A stretch of DNA of 39,349 bases from Gammaproteobacteria bacterium (GCA_027315105.1 DAHUYP010000067.1:1-39349), one strand, 5' to 3'. Counted from the stretch's first letter, positions 1 to 9,779 are shown. A program made the numbers and translations. Notes: a model not told the origin generated them from the letters alone.

Positions 1-536
1 GCCGCCGCGGCGCGCTCGCGCAGCGGCCGTGCGCCGGCCGGCGCCGGCTCATACGGCCAGCGCACCGCCTTCATGCCGTGATCGCGGCCGACGCGCAGCA
101 GCAGCGCCAGCAGCGTCGGGTGCAGGTGAAAGTGCTTGTGGGCGTTGACGTGATCGAGCGCCAGTCCGGTGGCCGCAAAGGCACGAAACTGGGCGCGGAT
201 CTCGGCCTCGAGCTCGCGGCGCGCGCGCGCGGAGAGGAAATAGCGCGCCCCGTCGAGCGCCATGTGATCGCGGAAGCGGCCGTGCCGATCCACCAGCCGC
301 GGCAGCGCGGTGGCCGGCAGCACGGGCGCGGCATCGACCAGCGCCACGTGCAGGCCGACGCGCAGCTGCGGCAGCTCGAGCGCGCGGCGCACCGCATCGG
401 CCGTGGCGGGGGCGCCCACCATCAGGCTGGCAGCCGTCAGCACGCCCGCGCGCGCGCCCTGCTGCACGGCTTCGTTGACCGCCTCGTGCAGACCGAAGTC
501 ATCGGCGGTCACGATCAGGAAGCGATCGCGACGCAT
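1..536 (-). CDS. hpnK: HpnK, hopanoid-associated sugar deacetylase (3' end cut by window edge)
   Basis: This is a YdjC/ChbG-family polysaccharide deacetylase-like protein; about 178 codons are present and the C-terminus lies outside the window. The ATG at 536 opens with an ITVTADDFG-like stretch (read here as IVTADDFGLHEAVNEA), and a later NAHKHFHLHP motif supplies the histidines expected of the metal site. HpnK is known to deacetylate the N-acetylglucosaminyl hopanoid made by HpnI, giving glucosaminyl-bacteriohopanetetrol. It is the third gene of the hpnI-hpnJ-hpnK run, 22 bp after hpnJ, which separates it from the chitooligosaccharide deacetylase ChbG. The assignment rests on motifs and synteny. 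Confidence 0.9.
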   Translation of the reverse strand, partial: MRRDRFLIVTADDFGLHEAVNEAVQQGARAGVLTAASLMVGAPATADAVRRALELPQLRVGLHVALVDAAPVLPATALPRLVDRHGRFRDHMALDGARYFLSARARRELEAEIRAQFRAFAATGLALDHVNAHKHFHLHPTLLALLLRVGRDHGMKAVRWPYEPAPAGARPLRERAAA

Positions 537-558
537 GGCACCTGCCGCCAGGCTGCTC

Positions 559-1977
559 TCAGGTGGCGTGTGCACGCAGGAAGCGAAAGAATTCCACACC
601 CTCGCGCAGGCGTCGCTTGGTCATTTCCCAGCTGGTCATCATCTCGGCGGTCAGCTCGGCGATCTTGCGCGGCCGGAAGTAGAAGCGCCGATAGAACGTC
701 TCCACCGCGTGGTAGATGTCCTTGGCGCTCAGGTGCGGATAGCTGATCGGCGCGAGCTGCACGCCCTGCTCGTTGACCAGGTTAAGCGAGGTGTCTTCGC
801 GCAGCCAGCCGTTGGCGACGGCCTGCGCGTACAGCTCGGTGCCGGGATAGGGCGCGGCCAGCGAGACCTGAATGGTGTGCGGATTGATGTCGATCGCAAA
901 CTGCATGGTCTCGCGCATCGTCTGCGGCGTCTCGCCCGGCAGGCCCAGGATGAAGGTGCCGTGAATGGTGATGCCCAGGCGCCGGCAGTCGCTGGTGAAG
1001 CGGCGCGCGATGTCGGTGCGCAGGCCCTTGCGGATGTTGTGCAGGATCTGATCGTTGCCCGACTCGTAGCCCACCAGCAGCAGGCGCAGTCCATTGTCCT
1101 TCATGACCTTGAGCGTCTCGTAGGGGACATTGGCCTTGGCGTTGCAGGACCAGGTCACGCCGAGGCGTCCCAGGCCGCGCGCAATCTCTTCCGCCCGCGG
1201 GCGAAAATCCGTGAAGGTGTCGTCGTCGAAGAAGATCTCCTTCACCTGCGGCATGTGCTCCTTGATCCACTGCACCTCGCCGAGCACGTTCTCCACGCTG
1301 CGCACGCGGTAGCGGTGGCCGCCGACGGTCTGCGGCCAGAGGCAGAAGGTGCACTTCGATCGACAGCCGCGCCCGGTATAGAACGAGACGTACGGATGTT
1401 TCAGGTAACCGATGAAGTAGTTCTCGATGCGCAGGTCGCGCTGGTAGATCGGCGCCACCCACGGCAGCTCGTCCATGTCGGTCAGCGGCGCCCGGGGCGG
1501 GTTGTGGCGAATGCCTTCCGGGGTGCGGAAACTCAGGCCCGCGATCGTATCGAGCGCACGGCCCTCGGCGACCTCCTTGCAGGCGTAGTCGAATTCCTCG
1601 CGCGCGACGAAATCGATCGCGCTCGAGGCCGCGAGCGAGCCCGCAGGGTCCACCGCCACCTTTGCGCCGACCATGCCGATCAGCAGCTTCGGGTTCTGCT
1701 GCTTGAGCAGCTCGGCCACCCGGGCATCGGTCGGGAACGACGGCACGCTGGTGTGCATGATCACCAGCTCGTATTCGTGCGCCAGCGGCAGCACCTGCTG
1801 CACGCTCATGCCGTCGGCGGGGGCGTCGATCAATTTGCTGCCCGGTACCAGCGCCGCGGGTTGGGCAAGCCAGGTCGGATACCAGAACGAGCGGATCTCC
1901 CGCTTGGCCTGATAGCGCGAGCCGGCGCCGCCGTCGAAGCCGTCGAAAGACGGCGGATGCAAGAATAACGTCTTCAT
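559..1977 (-). CDS. hpnJ: HpnJ, hopanoid radical SAM / B12-binding-type protein
   Basis: The 472-residue protein has the layout of the B12-binding-domain radical SAM family. An N-terminal Rossmann-like region (about residues 1-140) is followed by a radical SAM core with the cluster ligands C205-x3-C209-x2-C212 in a TGRGCRSKCTFCLWP motif. HpnJ is known from genetics to be needed for making the cyclitol ether head group from glucosaminyl-BHT. The ATG at 1977 overlaps the hpnI stop in an ATGA, so the two are translationally coupled. Possible upstream starts would lie inside hpnI and were rejected. The C-terminus is full length, rich in F/R/Y and typical of the family. Confidence 0.93.
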   Translation of the reverse strand: MKTLFLHPPSFDGFDGGAGSRYQAKREIRSFWYPTWLAQPAALVPGSKLIDAPADGMSVQQVLPLAHEYELVIMHTSVPSFPTDARVAELLKQQNPKLLIGMVGAKVAVDPAGSLAASSAIDFVAREEFDYACKEVAEGRALDTIAGLSFRTPEGIRHNPPRAPLTDMDELPWVAPIYQRDLRIENYFIGYLKHPYVSFYTGRGCRSKCTFCLWPQTVGGHRYRVRSVENVLGEVQWIKEHMPQVKEIFFDDDTFTDFRPRAEEIARGLGRLGVTWSCNAKANVPYETLKVMKDNGLRLLLVGYESGNDQILHNIRKGLRTDIARRFTSDCRRLGITIHGTFILGLPGETPQTMRETMQFAIDINPHTIQVSLAAPYPGTELYAQAVANGWLREDTSLNLVNEQGVQLAPISYPHLSAKDIYHAVETFYRRFYFRPRKIAELTAEMMTSWEMTKRRLREGVEFFRFLRAHAT

Positions 1978-3146
1978 TTTGCGACATCTCCAGTCGAGGC
2001 AGGCCGGGGAGCTCGGTCGAGCCGGTGCAGCGAGCCATCCCGGCCGACGTCGAAACGCTCCTGGCGCCAGGTAACCTCGCGATTGCGAAAGCTCCAGCAC
2101 CACATGGCAAACAGCAGCAGGTCGTGCGGCAGGAGCAGCACGAGTTGCAGCCACTCGGCGCTGACGCCACCCCTGCGTAGGTGAAAATGTAACACGAGCC
2201 GGGCTGCGGCGGTGATTCCCAAGAGGATCAGGCCCCCAGCCGTGAAGCCTGTCAACGCCGCGCCGGCGAGCGCCAGCGGCAGGCTGAAGGTGAGGAAGCA
2301 GAACGCATAGCCCCAAGGCTGGATCGAATAGATGGTCCGCAGCCAGCGCAGGCTGTGTCGCCACCAGGCGGCGAAGCTCGGCTCGTCCACCACGGTGTCC
2401 ACCCGCAGCCCCGACAGCACCACGCGCAGGCCCAGCCGGCGGACCTGCTCGCCGAGCTTGAAATCATCGGCCAGTTGATCGGCCAGCGCCGCGAGCCCTC
2501 CCGAGCGCTCCAGGACCTCGCGCCGCAGCGCAATCGTGGCGCCGGAGACGAACGACTGCGAGCCGAACAGCGCCGCGACCCGCACCTGCGGTATGAACCA
2601 ATCATTGATAAATATCGCGCCGAGGGCCGAACTCACACCGGCACGCGGCCGTCCTGCATACGGACAGGTCACGAGCCCGACGCCCGGCTCGGCGAGTGGC
2701 GCCAGGACCTGCGAGAGGTAATCCGCCGGCACTCGGATGTCGCTGTCGGCGATTAGCAACAGTTCGTATCGCGCCCGATGCAGCATGTTCATGAGGTTGC
2801 TGACCTTGGCATTGCTGCCGTGACGGCTCGCGTCGATCACCAGATCGATCTCGAGCGCAGGAAATTCCTGCTGCAGCCGGCGCACCGCGCGCACGGCGCT
2901 GTCAGCGCCGTCCTGCACGCCGAACACGATCTGGAACCGAGGATAATTCTGGGCGCAGAAGGAGCGCAGATGCTCGTAGAGCTGAAATTCCTCGCCGCAC
3001 AAGGGCTTCAACACCGTGGCCGGCGGCTGCGCCGGGCCACGGTCGGCGGGGCGCCCGCGCGCGTACGCGCTGGCGGTGGCGAGGATGGCATAGGCGGCGG
3101 CCAGCGCCGCGAGCAGCCAGCCCAATGATGACCATAGACCGTGCAC
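1974..3146 (-). CDS. hpnI: HpnI, hopanoid glycosyltransferase (GT2/GT21, ceramide glucosyltransferase-like)
   Basis: The 390-residue membrane glycosyltransferase is related to ceramide glucosyltransferases. An N-terminal anchor spans residues 5-28. The D1/D2 residues are followed by D134-S-D136 in an LLIADSDIRVP strand, a D3-like ADDF at 226-229, and an RHSLRW motif at 263-268 standing for the (R/Q)xxRW signature. Two or three C-terminal membrane helices follow. HpnI is known to add N-acetylglucosamine to bacteriohopanetetrol. It starts with GTG at 3146, preceded by a GAGAGG box about 6 nt upstream; a nearby ATG at 3135 is out of frame. It heads the minus-strand hpnIJK operon, divergent from idi. 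Confidence 0.92.
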   Translation of the reverse strand: MHGLWSSLGWLLAALAAAYAILATASAYARGRPADRGPAQPPATVLKPLCGEEFQLYEHLRSFCAQNYPRFQIVFGVQDGADSAVRAVRRLQQEFPALEIDLVIDASRHGSNAKVSNLMNMLHRARYELLLIADSDIRVPADYLSQVLAPLAEPGVGLVTCPYAGRPRAGVSSALGAIFINDWFIPQVRVAALFGSQSFVSGATIALRREVLERSGGLAALADQLADDFKLGEQVRRLGLRVVLSGLRVDTVVDEPSFAAWWRHSLRWLRTIYSIQPWGYAFCFLTFSLPLALAGAALTGFTAGGLILLGITAAARLVLHFHLRRGGVSAEWLQLVLLLPHDLLLFAMWCWSFRNREVTWRQERFDVGRDGSLHRLDRAPRPASTGDVAK

Positions 3147-3285
3147 GCGTGGCCTCTCGCTCTAGATCCAATGTGCCGCCCCCGCGGGACGTGTATTATC
3201 CAGTCGACGGCAGCGTTCCGGTAGCATATCTGTCAGCATAATCCTTGCGCAGAATCGGTAAGTTAGGAATGCAGGGTTCGTGTAT

Positions 3286-3299
3286 GGAGGTGTTGCTTG
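3286..3299 (+). promoter_or_regulatory. Strong Shine-Dalgarno deciding a TTG start for idi
   Basis: GGAGG at 3286-3290 lies 6 nt before a TTG at 3297-3299. No in-frame ATG occurs before the conserved Idi core, so this perfect ribosome binding site fixes the unusual TTG start. The 150-bp gap back to hpnI is a divergent promoter region with AT-rich tracts (for example around 3195 and 3225-3245), in which I could not define -35/-10 boxes with confidence. Confidence 0.75.
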
Positions 3300-3914
3300 C
3301 CTGCCGATGAGTTTCCTGGTCTGCCATCGCGGCCGGTCTCTGATCCGCTCGACGCGGAGGAATTGATCGTGGTCGATGAGGCCGATCGGGAGCTGGGCCA
3401 TCTGAGCAAGGCCGAATGCCATCGCGGCGGTGGTATTCTGCACCGGGCGTTTTCCCTGTTCATCTTCAATGCCGATGACGAGCTGCTGCTGCAGCAGCGC
3501 AGCGAGTCGAAGCGGCTGTGGCCGCTCTACTGGTCCAACAGCTGCTGCAGCCATCCGCGCCGCGGAGAGAGCATGCACGCCGCCGTCCACCGTCGTTTAT
3601 TCGAGGAGCTCGGATTGCACTGTCCATTGCGCTACCTGTTCAAGTTCCGCTACCAGGCGCAGTTCGACCCGCAGACCGCCGAGCACGAGCTGTGCTCGGT
3701 GTTCATCGGCCGCAGCAGCGAGGCGGTGAACGCCAATCGCAGCGAGATCGCCGACTGGCGCTGGATCAGCCAGCCGCGGCTGCAGCAGGAGCTCAGCGCC
3801 TCGGGCGCCGAACGCTTCACCCCCTGGTTCGTGCTCGAGTGGGCGCGCATCGGCCGCTATCATATCGACGACATCCGCAGCCATGAAGGAACGCGCCAAT
3901 GGGCATCCCGCTGA
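3297..3914 (+). CDS. idi: Isopentenyl-diphosphate delta-isomerase type 1 (Nudix fold)
   Basis: The 205-residue type I Idi interconverts isopentenyl and dimethylallyl diphosphate in the cytosol. The catalytic cysteine sits in WSNSCCSHP (residues 79-87, NSxCxHP pattern). The Nudix-like RRLFEELG segment, the conserved EHELC glutamate and the WRWIS motif are present in the usual order. It starts at TTG with an excellent ribosome binding site. It is the first gene of idi-hpnH-ispA-dxs, and its last 16 bp overlap hpnH. Because the same operon holds dxs (MEP pathway), Idi here probably balances the C5 pool for squalene and hopanoid synthesis. Confidence 0.93.
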   Translation: MPADEFPGLPSRPVSDPLDAEELIVVDEADRELGHLSKAECHRGGGILHRAFSLFIFNADDELLLQQRSESKRLWPLYWSNSCCSHPRRGESMHAAVHRRLFEELGLHCPLRYLFKFRYQAQFDPQTAEHELCSVFIGRSSEAVNANRSEIADWRWISQPRLQQELSASGAERFTPWFVLEWARIGRYHIDDIRSHEGTRQWASR

Positions 3915-5053
3915 TCCAGCAATACCGCATCGGCAAGTACCTGCTGCAACGCAAGTTGCGCGGTGACGAGCGCTATCCGCTGGTGCTGATGCTCGAGCCG
4001 CTGTTCCAATGCAACCTGGCCTGCGCCGGTTGCGGCAAGATCGACTATCCGAAGGACATACTGCAGCGGCGCATGAGCGTCGCCGATGCGTTGCGGGCGG
4101 TCGATGAGTGCGGCGCACCGGTGGTGTCGATCCCGGGGGGCGAGCCGCTGATCCACAGGGAGCTGCCGCAGATCGTGGCCGGCATCGTGGCGCGCAAGAA
4201 GTTCGTCTACCTGTGCAGCAACGCGATCCTGGTGCCCAAGCACCTCGATGAGTACACCCCGTCGCCGTATCTGACGTTCTCGATTCACCTGGACGGCATG
4301 CAGCACAAGCACGACGCCTCGGTCTGCCAGGAGGGTGTGTTCGACAAGGCGGTCGCGGCCATCCGCCTGCTGCGCGAGCGCAACTTCCGCGTCACGGTCA
4401 ACTGCACGGTATTCGCCGGCGAGGACCCGGATGAGATCGCCGAGTTCTTCGATTTCGCGATGGAGCTCGGGGTCGAGGGGATCACCGTCTCGCCGGGCTT
4501 CCAGTACGTGCACGCGCCGCGCCAGGACGTGTTCCTCGGCCGTACCGAGGGCAAACGGCTGTTCCGCGAGATCTTCGCGCGCGGGCGCCAGCGCGGGCGC
4601 CAGCGGCGCTGGGCATTCAACCATTCGAGCCTGTTCCTGGATTTTCTCGCCGGCAACCAGGCCTATCAGTGCACCCCGTGGAGCAACCCAACCTACAATG
4701 TGTTCGGCTGGCAGAAGCCGTGCTACCTGATGTCCGATGAGGGGTACGCGCCGAGCTTCCGCGCTCTGATGGACGACACCGCGTGGTCGCGCTACGGCGT
4801 GGGTCGGGACCCGCGTTGCGACAACTGCATGGCCCACTGCGGGTTCGAGGGCACTGCGGTCGGGGACGTGCTCAAGCACCCGCTCAAGGCGCTGGCGGTG
4901 GCCTTGCGCGGACCTCGGGTGAGCGGACCGATGGCGGCCGAATTGCCGATCACCTATGAATCGGGCGCGCATACCCGCACGGTGTTGGTGCCGTTGAGCA
5001 CTCTCAAACGCGAGCAGGGCACCCGAGAGGTGTCGGCGGTCGGCGTTGAATAG
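3899..5053 (+). CDS. hpnH: HpnH, adenosyl-hopane synthase (radical SAM)
   Basis: The 384-residue radical SAM enzyme joins a 5'-deoxyadenosyl group to diploptene, the first step of hopanoid side-chain extension. The cluster motif is C38-NLA-C42-AG-C45, in the LFQCNLACAGCGKIDYP context typical of HpnH. The SPASM-free C-terminus carries the family's cysteine-rich RCDNCMAHCGFEGTAV segment. The ATG at 3899 follows an AAGGA box and overlaps the idi end. A short GRQR duplication (about residues 226-236) is a local oddity, within normal variation. It overlaps the possible TTG start of ispA at 5046. Confidence 0.96.
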   Translation: MGIPLIQQYRIGKYLLQRKLRGDERYPLVLMLEPLFQCNLACAGCGKIDYPKDILQRRMSVADALRAVDECGAPVVSIPGGEPLIHRELPQIVAGIVARKKFVYLCSNAILVPKHLDEYTPSPYLTFSIHLDGMQHKHDASVCQEGVFDKAVAAIRLLRERNFRVTVNCTVFAGEDPDEIAEFFDFAMELGVEGITVSPGFQYVHAPRQDVFLGRTEGKRLFREIFARGRQRGRQRRWAFNHSSLFLDFLAGNQAYQCTPWSNPTYNVFGWQKPCYLMSDEGYAPSFRALMDDTAWSRYGVGRDPRCDNCMAHCGFEGTAVGDVLKHPLKALAVALRGPRVSGPMAAELPITYESGAHTRTVLVPLSTLKREQGTREVSAVGVE

Positions 5054-5057
5054 TCTC

Positions 5058-6011
5058 ATGGCACGGGGTGGCCCCCAGGAGACGGCCCCAGCGCCTGCGA
5101 GCCCCGGCATCGAGCACGACTTCGGCAGTCAGCTGCGCCATTGGCAGCTGCGCATGGAGCGCGCGCTGGCCGAGCGCCTGCCGAGCGCGGCCGCGGTGCC
5201 GGAGCGCCTGCACGCGGCGATGCGCTACAGCGTACTCGGGGCGGGTAAGCGCGTGCGGCCGGGACTGCTGTTCGCGACCGCGCGCGCCGTCGGGTTGTGC
5301 GAGGACGAGGTCGAGGGCGCGGCCTGTGCCATCGAGCTGATTCATGCCTATTCGCTGGTACACGATGACCTGCCGGCGATGGACGACGATGATCTGCGCC
5401 GCGGCCGACCGACCTGCCACAAGGCGTTCGACGAGCCGACGGCGATCCTGGTCGGCGATGCGCTGCAGTCGCTGGCGTTCGAATTGCTGGCGCGCGATCC
5501 GGCGCTGCCGGCGTCGGGCAGCGTGCGCCTGGCGCTCATCGGGCTGCTGGCGCAAGCGAGCGGGTCCTTCGGCATGGCGGGCGGGCAGGCGATCGATCTG
5601 GCAGCCCAGGGTCAGCGGCTCGACCTGGCCGGAATCGAGGAATTGCATGCGCGCAAGACCGGGGCCTTGATCCGGGCCGCGGTCCTCATGGCCGCGGAGT
5701 GCGCGCCGGGGCTCGAACCGCGGCTGAAGGCCGGCCTCGGCAGCTATGCCGCCGCGATCGGGCTGGCGTTTCAGATTCAGGACGACCTGCTGGATCTGGA
5801 GGGGGATGCCGGCGCCCCCGCGGCCGCGCCGCTCGACCGCGCCGCGCAGGCGCTGGCCAAGCCGTCATACCCGGCCGTGACCGGCGTCGCGGCGGCGCGC
5901 GAGCGTGTACAGGCGCTGCACGAGCGCGCGCTCGAGGCACTGGATCCGTTTGCGGAGCGGGCGCAGGCGCTGCGGCGCATGTCGAACTGGCTGCTGACGC
6001 GGCAAAGCTGA
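5058..6011 (+). CDS. ispA: Polyprenyl (farnesyl) diphosphate synthase
   Basis: The 317-residue short-chain trans-prenyltransferase condenses IPP with DMAPP/GPP to give farnesyl diphosphate, the squalene precursor. The first aspartate-rich motif DDLPAMD is at 103-109, the second DDLLD at 242-246, and the GAGKRVRP binding segment lies near residue 57. ATG 5058 was chosen; an in-frame TTG at 5046 overlapping the hpnH stop would add four residues and is possible, since the space before either start is short. The second motif lacks the longer DDILD-x-GKxxGKD context: an acidic, alanine-rich stretch follows and GKTYP reads AKPSYP, a mild divergence from E. coli IspA. Confidence 0.92.
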   Translation: MARGGPQETAPAPASPGIEHDFGSQLRHWQLRMERALAERLPSAAAVPERLHAAMRYSVLGAGKRVRPGLLFATARAVGLCEDEVEGAACAIELIHAYSLVHDDLPAMDDDDLRRGRPTCHKAFDEPTAILVGDALQSLAFELLARDPALPASGSVRLALIGLLAQASGSFGMAGGQAIDLAAQGQRLDLAGIEELHARKTGALIRAAVLMAAECAPGLEPRLKAGLGSYAAAIGLAFQIQDDLLDLEGDAGAPAAAPLDRAAQALAKPSYPAVTGVAAARERVQALHERALEALDPFAERAQALRRMSNWLLTRQS

Positions 6012-6027
6012 ACGGACCGCAGGCACG

Positions 6028-7926
6028 ATGAGCATCTCGGACTCATTTCCGCTGCTGTCGACCATCGAATCGCCGGCGGACCTGCGCCGCTGCTCGCCGG
6101 CGCAGCTGCCGGCCGTGGTCGATGAGCTGCGCCGCTACCTGATCGAGACCGTCAGCCAGGAAGGTGGCCATTTCGCAGCCGGCCTGGGGGTCATCGAGCT
6201 GACCGTGGCGCTGCACTACGTCTATCAGACCCCGGAAGATCGGTTGCTGTGGGACGTCGGCCATCAGGCCTACCCGCACAAGGTGCTCACGGGTCGGCGC
6301 GATCGCCTGCGCACCATCAAGAAGAAGGACGGCCTGGCGCCGTTTCCCTCGCGCCAGGAGAGCGAATACGACGCCTTCGGCGTCGGCCATTCGAGCACCT
6401 CGCTGAGCGCCGCGCTCGGGATGGCGATCGCCGCGGCACGCACGGGAGCGCAGCGGCGCACGGTGGCCGTGATCGGCGATGGGGCGATGAGTGCCGGCAT
6501 GGCGTTCGAGGCGCTCAATCACATCGGTGCGCTCGATCTGGACATGCTCGTGGTGCTCAACGACAACGACATGTCGATCTCGGAGGCCATCGGCGCGTTC
6601 TCGAATTATCTGGCGCGGCTGCTGTCGGGCAAGCTGTACGCGGATCTGCGCGAGCGCGGCAAACGCGTGCTGCGGCGCTTGCCGCCGGCGATGGCGCTGG
6701 CGCGCCGCTCGCAGGCCCTGCTCAAGGAGATCGTCCGGCCGAGCACCATCTTCGACGACATGGGGCTGCATTACGTCGGTCCGGTCGATGGTCACGATGT
6801 CGGCGCGCTGGCGGTGACGCTGGCCAATCTGCGCCAGCGCCGCGGTCCCCATCTGCTGCACGTCGTGACCACCAAGGGCAAGGGTTACGCGCCGGCAGAG
6901 GCCGACCCGATCGCCTGGCACGGGCCGGGGCCGTTCGATCATCGCACCGGCGTGGTGTTCAAGGAGAAGGCCGCAGGACCGGGCTATTCGCAGGTGTTCG
7001 GCCAATGGCTGTGCGACATCGCGCAGCGCGATCCGCGCGTGGTTGCCATCACGCCGGCGATGCGCGAAGGCTCCGGGCTGGTCGAGTTCTCCAGGCGTTT
7101 TCCGGAACGTTATTTCGACGTCGGCATAGCCGAGCAGCATGCGGTCACCGTGGCCGCGGGCATGGCCTGCGACGGCCTGCGTCCGGTGGTGGCGATCTAT
7201 TCGACCTTCCTGCAGCGCGCCTATGACCAGCTCATCCACGATGTGGCCCTGCAGCGCCTGCCGGTGGTGTTCGCGATCGACCGCGCCGGCATGGTCGGCA
7301 GCGACGGTGCGACCCACCAGGGCAGCTTCGACATCTCGTACCAGCGCTGCGTGCCGAACCTCATCGTCATGGCGCCGGCCGACGAGAACGAGTGCCGGCA
7401 GATGCTGTTCACGGCCTTGCACCACGACGGCCCGGCCGCCGTGCGCTATCCGCGCGGGGCCGGTCCGGGCGTGAAACCCGAGCCGCAGATGTCCTGCTTG
7501 CCGATCGGCAAGGCGCAGTTACGGCGCAGCGGCCGCCATGGGATCGCGATCCTGGCTTTCGGTTCGATGGTGCCGAGCTGCGAAGCGATCGCCCAGCAGC
7601 ACGACATGACGCTGGTGAACATGCGGTTCATCAAGCCGCTGGATCAGGAACTGGTGCTGCTGACGGCCGCGCAGCACGAGGCGCTGGTCACGGTCGAGGA
7701 GAATGTGGTCGCCGGCGGCGCCGGCAGCGCGGTCAACGAGCTGCTGCTGGCCGCAGGCGTCCAGATGCCGGTGCTGAACATCGGCATCCCCGATCGCTTC
7801 ATCGAGCATGGCTCGCGCGACGACTGCCTGCGGGCGGCGCACCTGGATCGCGACAGCCTCGAGCGCACGCTGCTGCAGTGGTGGCGGCCGCGCGCGGCGG
7901 CGCCGATGCGCGCGCGCGGCGCGTGA
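6028..7926 (+). CDS. dxs: 1-Deoxy-D-xylulose-5-phosphate synthase
   Basis: The 632-residue full-length thiamine-diphosphate enzyme catalyses pyruvate + glyceraldehyde-3-phosphate to DXP, the entry step of the MEP pathway. The GDG motif of the ThDP site is at 150-152, with the NDNDMSIS segment downstream. The catalytic glutamate is E369 in IAEQHAVT. The RYPRGAGPG stretch and the C-terminal transketolase domain with [15 protein letters not shown] are intact. It lies 16 bp after ispA and closes the idi-hpnH-ispA-dxs operon. It is convergent with the GST gene: their stop codons are one base apart. Confidence 0.97.
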   Translation: MSISDSFPLLSTIESPADLRRCSPAQLPAVVDELRRYLIETVSQEGGHFAAGLGVIELTVALHYVYQTPEDRLLWDVGHQAYPHKVLTGRRDRLRTIKKKDGLAPFPSRQESEYDAFGVGHSSTSLSAALGMAIAAARTGAQRRTVAVIGDGAMSAGMAFEALNHIGALDLDMLVVLNDNDMSISEAIGAFSNYLARLLSGKLYADLRERGKRVLRRLPPAMALARRSQALLKEIVRPSTIFDDMGLHYVGPVDGHDVGALAVTLANLRQRRGPHLLHVVTTKGKGYAPAEADPIAWHGPGPFDHRTGVVFKEKAAGPGYSQVFGQWLCDIAQRDPRVVAITPAMREGSGLVEFSRRFPERYFDVGIAEQHAVTVAAGMACDGLRPVVAIYSTFLQRAYDQLIHDVALQRLPVVFAIDRAGMVGSDGATHQGSFDISYQRCVPNLIVMAPADENECRQMLFTALHHDGPAAVRYPRGAGPGVKPEPQMSCLPIGKAQLRRSGRHGIAILAFGSMVPSCEAIAQQHDMTLVNMRFIKPLDQELVLLTAAQHEALVTVEENVVAGGAGSAVNELLLAAGVQMPVLNIGIPDRFIEHGSRDDCLRAAHLDRDSLERTLLQWWRPRAAAPMRARGA

Positions 7927-7927
7927 A

Positions 7928-8524
7928 TCAGCCGTTGTCGCGCGCCTGCGAGCGCGCATATGCCGGCCGCGAAACGATGCGCTGCACGTAGTCGTCGATG
8001 ACGGCGGATTTCGGCATCATCGGGCTCTGTGCGAACATCGCGAACGTCGTCCCGTACAGCACGTCCGCGGCGCTGAAGCGCTCGCCCAGCAGGTAGGGGC
8101 CCGGGGACAGCCCCTGCAGGACCGCCGGCATGGCTTCTTCGACCGCCACCCAGCCGGCGGTGCCGCGGGGTACCTCGACGTTCATGAACTTGGACATGAA
8201 CGCCGGCTCGAGTACACCGGTGTAGTAGCTCAGCCAGGACAGGTAGGTGCCGCGCTGGCGTTCGCCGACCAGCGGCCCGAGGCCATTCTTCGGGAACTTG
8301 TCGGTGAGGTAGAGCGCGATGGCGGGGGATTCGAACACGACCTCGCCGTCGTCCGAGATCGCCGGCACCTTGCCGTGCGGATGAGGATTGGCCGGGTCCA
8401 CGGCCCCGGTGCCGTCACGCGTGCGCGTCGTGACGAGGCGGATGAGGTACGGCGCCTCGAGTTCCTCGAGCAGGAAGATGAAGCGCGAGGAGCGGGTCCG
8501 GGGGCGATGATACAGGGTGATCAT
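7928..8524 (-). CDS. Glutathione S-transferase family protein
   Basis: The 198-residue cytosolic protein has a thioredoxin-like N-terminal domain (MITLYHRPRTRSSRFIFLLEEL, residues 1-22) with the RSSR loop where GSTs carry the activating Ser/Cys. An HGKVPAI-type cis-proline segment and an ESPAIALYL motif are typical of the GSH-binding site, and an alpha-helical C-terminal domain follows. The substrate is unknown. Its position inside a lipid locus is suggestive only. It is convergent with dxs and lies downstream, on the same strand, of the GT9 gene with a gap of 28 bp, so the two may be co-transcribed. Confidence 0.85.
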   Translation of the reverse strand: MITLYHRPRTRSSRFIFLLEELEAPYLIRLVTTRTRDGTGAVDPANPHPHGKVPAISDDGEVVFESPAIALYLTDKFPKNGLGPLVGERQRGTYLSWLSYYTGVLEPAFMSKFMNVEVPRGTAGWVAVEEAMPAVLQGLSPGPYLLGERFSAADVLYGTTFAMFAQSPMMPKSAVIDDYVQRIVSRPAYARSQARDNG

Positions 8525-8552
8525 GTCGAGCCCTCATTGCGTGCGCGGCTCG

Positions 8553-9779
8553 TCATGCCAGCAGCTCGCGGATGCTCGCGCGCGCGGGCGGCGGCCCGCC
8601 GTGCGGTGCGTACGGCAGATGCCACAGGCGCTGGCAGCGCTGAGCGACGATACGCGGGCTGCAGGCGGCGATGTCGAGCGCCAGATCCGTGGGCTTGAGC
8701 GGCCGATACAGGGTCGGATCGGTGGCCGAGAACAGGCCGACGGTCGGCACCGCGGTCGAGCTCGCCAGGTGCATGGGGCCGGAATCGGTAGTCACGAACA
8801 CGCGCGTCGCAGCGATGGCGCTGGTGAGCGCGCGTTGCGAGGGCAGGTGCAGGTGCCGGAAGCGTTCGATGGTCGGCGCCGTCGTCGGCGTGGGCAGGAA
8901 CTCGACCGGCACCGCTTCGGGCTCGAGCGCCAGGAATGCTTCCCAGAAGCCGTGCCACCAGCTGCGGGGGATCAGCTTGCTGGTTGCGGCATGGGCGAAA
9001 AAGCCGAACGCCAGACTCGAGGTCTGCCAGGGCTCGCAGCCGATGGCGCCGGCGATGGCTCGCCGGCCGGCCTCGCGCTCCGCGTCGCCGAGCGGCAGCC
9101 ACAGGCGCACGCCCTGCGCATCGTAGGGCGCGCCGAGGATGCGGGTGAGCAGATACACCGGATGCAGCGCCTGGTGCATCGGTTCGGCCGGCAGCGGCAC
9201 CGCGTGCGTCAGGTGCGCCCACTGCGAGCGCGTGGCGAACCCAAGCCGATAGCGTGCCCGCGCCAGGTTCAGCGCGGTGCGGCCGCTGCTCGATTCGGGC
9301 GTCGGATCGATGGCGAGGTCGTATTGGCGGGCACGCAGGCTGCGCAGCGCGGCGATGTAGCGCCACAGCCGCCAGCTCTTGTAGGGCACGACGATGATCC
9401 GGCGCACCCCGGGCGTGCCGGCCAGCAACTCCGGCGCGCGCGGATAGGCCAGCAGCAGATCGATGGACGCCTGCGGCAGCAGCGCGTGCAGGCGCTCGAG
9501 CAGCGGCGTCAGGAACAGGGTGTTGCCCATGCGGCCGTTGACGCGGCAGATCAATACGGTGTGAATATCCGAGGCGTCCAGCGCGCTGGCGTAGGGCCGC
9601 GCCGGCATCAGGTGCGCGAGTATGAAGCCCAGCAGCTCGCGGCCGCGATGGCGCACGAAGCGATGGGCGTGGCGGACGTGCACGCGCAGCCGCTGCCGTG
9701 GCGTCAGCAGGCCGGTTGCTCCGGCAGCGGCAGCCGGCGCCGGCGGCCGATGGTTCGATTGCTGGTTCAATTCCCTCAC
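8553..9779 (-). CDS. Glycosyltransferase family 9 (heptosyltransferase-like)
   Basis: The 408-residue GT-B enzyme resembles LPS heptosyltransferases. The N-terminal domain opens with ICRVNGRMGNTLFLTPLL (about residues 74-91), the GT9 acceptor-side signature. The C-terminal domain has the donor-site motif FVTTDSGPMHLASS followed by PTVGLFSATDP. The first 65 residues are a basic proline/alanine-rich extension. The GTG at 9779 is assumed; an internal ATG at about residue 57 would remove the extension. It lies 51 bp after psd on the same strand. The usual substrate is LPS core heptose. In this locus a lipid or hopanoid glycan acceptor is possible but unproven. Confidence 0.85.
   Translation of the reverse strand: MRELNQQSNHRPPAPAAAAGATGLLTPRQRLRVHVRHAHRFVRHRGRELLGFILAHLMPARPYASALDASDIHTVLICRVNGRMGNTLFLTPLLERLHALLPQASIDLLLAYPRAPELLAGTPGVRRIIVVPYKSWRLWRYIAALRSLRARQYDLAIDPTPESSSGRTALNLARARYRLGFATRSQWAHLTHAVPLPAEPMHQALHPVYLLTRILGAPYDAQGVRLWLPLGDAEREAGRRAIAGAIGCEPWQTSSLAFGFFAHAATSKLIPRSWWHGFWEAFLALEPEAVPVEFLPTPTTAPTIERFRHLHLPSQRALTSAIAATRVFVTTDSGPMHLASSTAVPTVGLFSATDPTLYRPLKPTDLALDIAACSPRIVAQRCQRLWHLPYAPHGGPPPARASIRELLA

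Noticed and set aside
310-1968. 552-codon plus-strand open frame over hpnJ/hpnK
   Set aside because: Antisense shadow of hpnJ, which carries the radical SAM motif and a coupled start.
6043-7425. 460-codon minus-strand open frame
   Set aside because: Antisense to dxs. His/Arg/Gln-rich translation with no recognisable domain.
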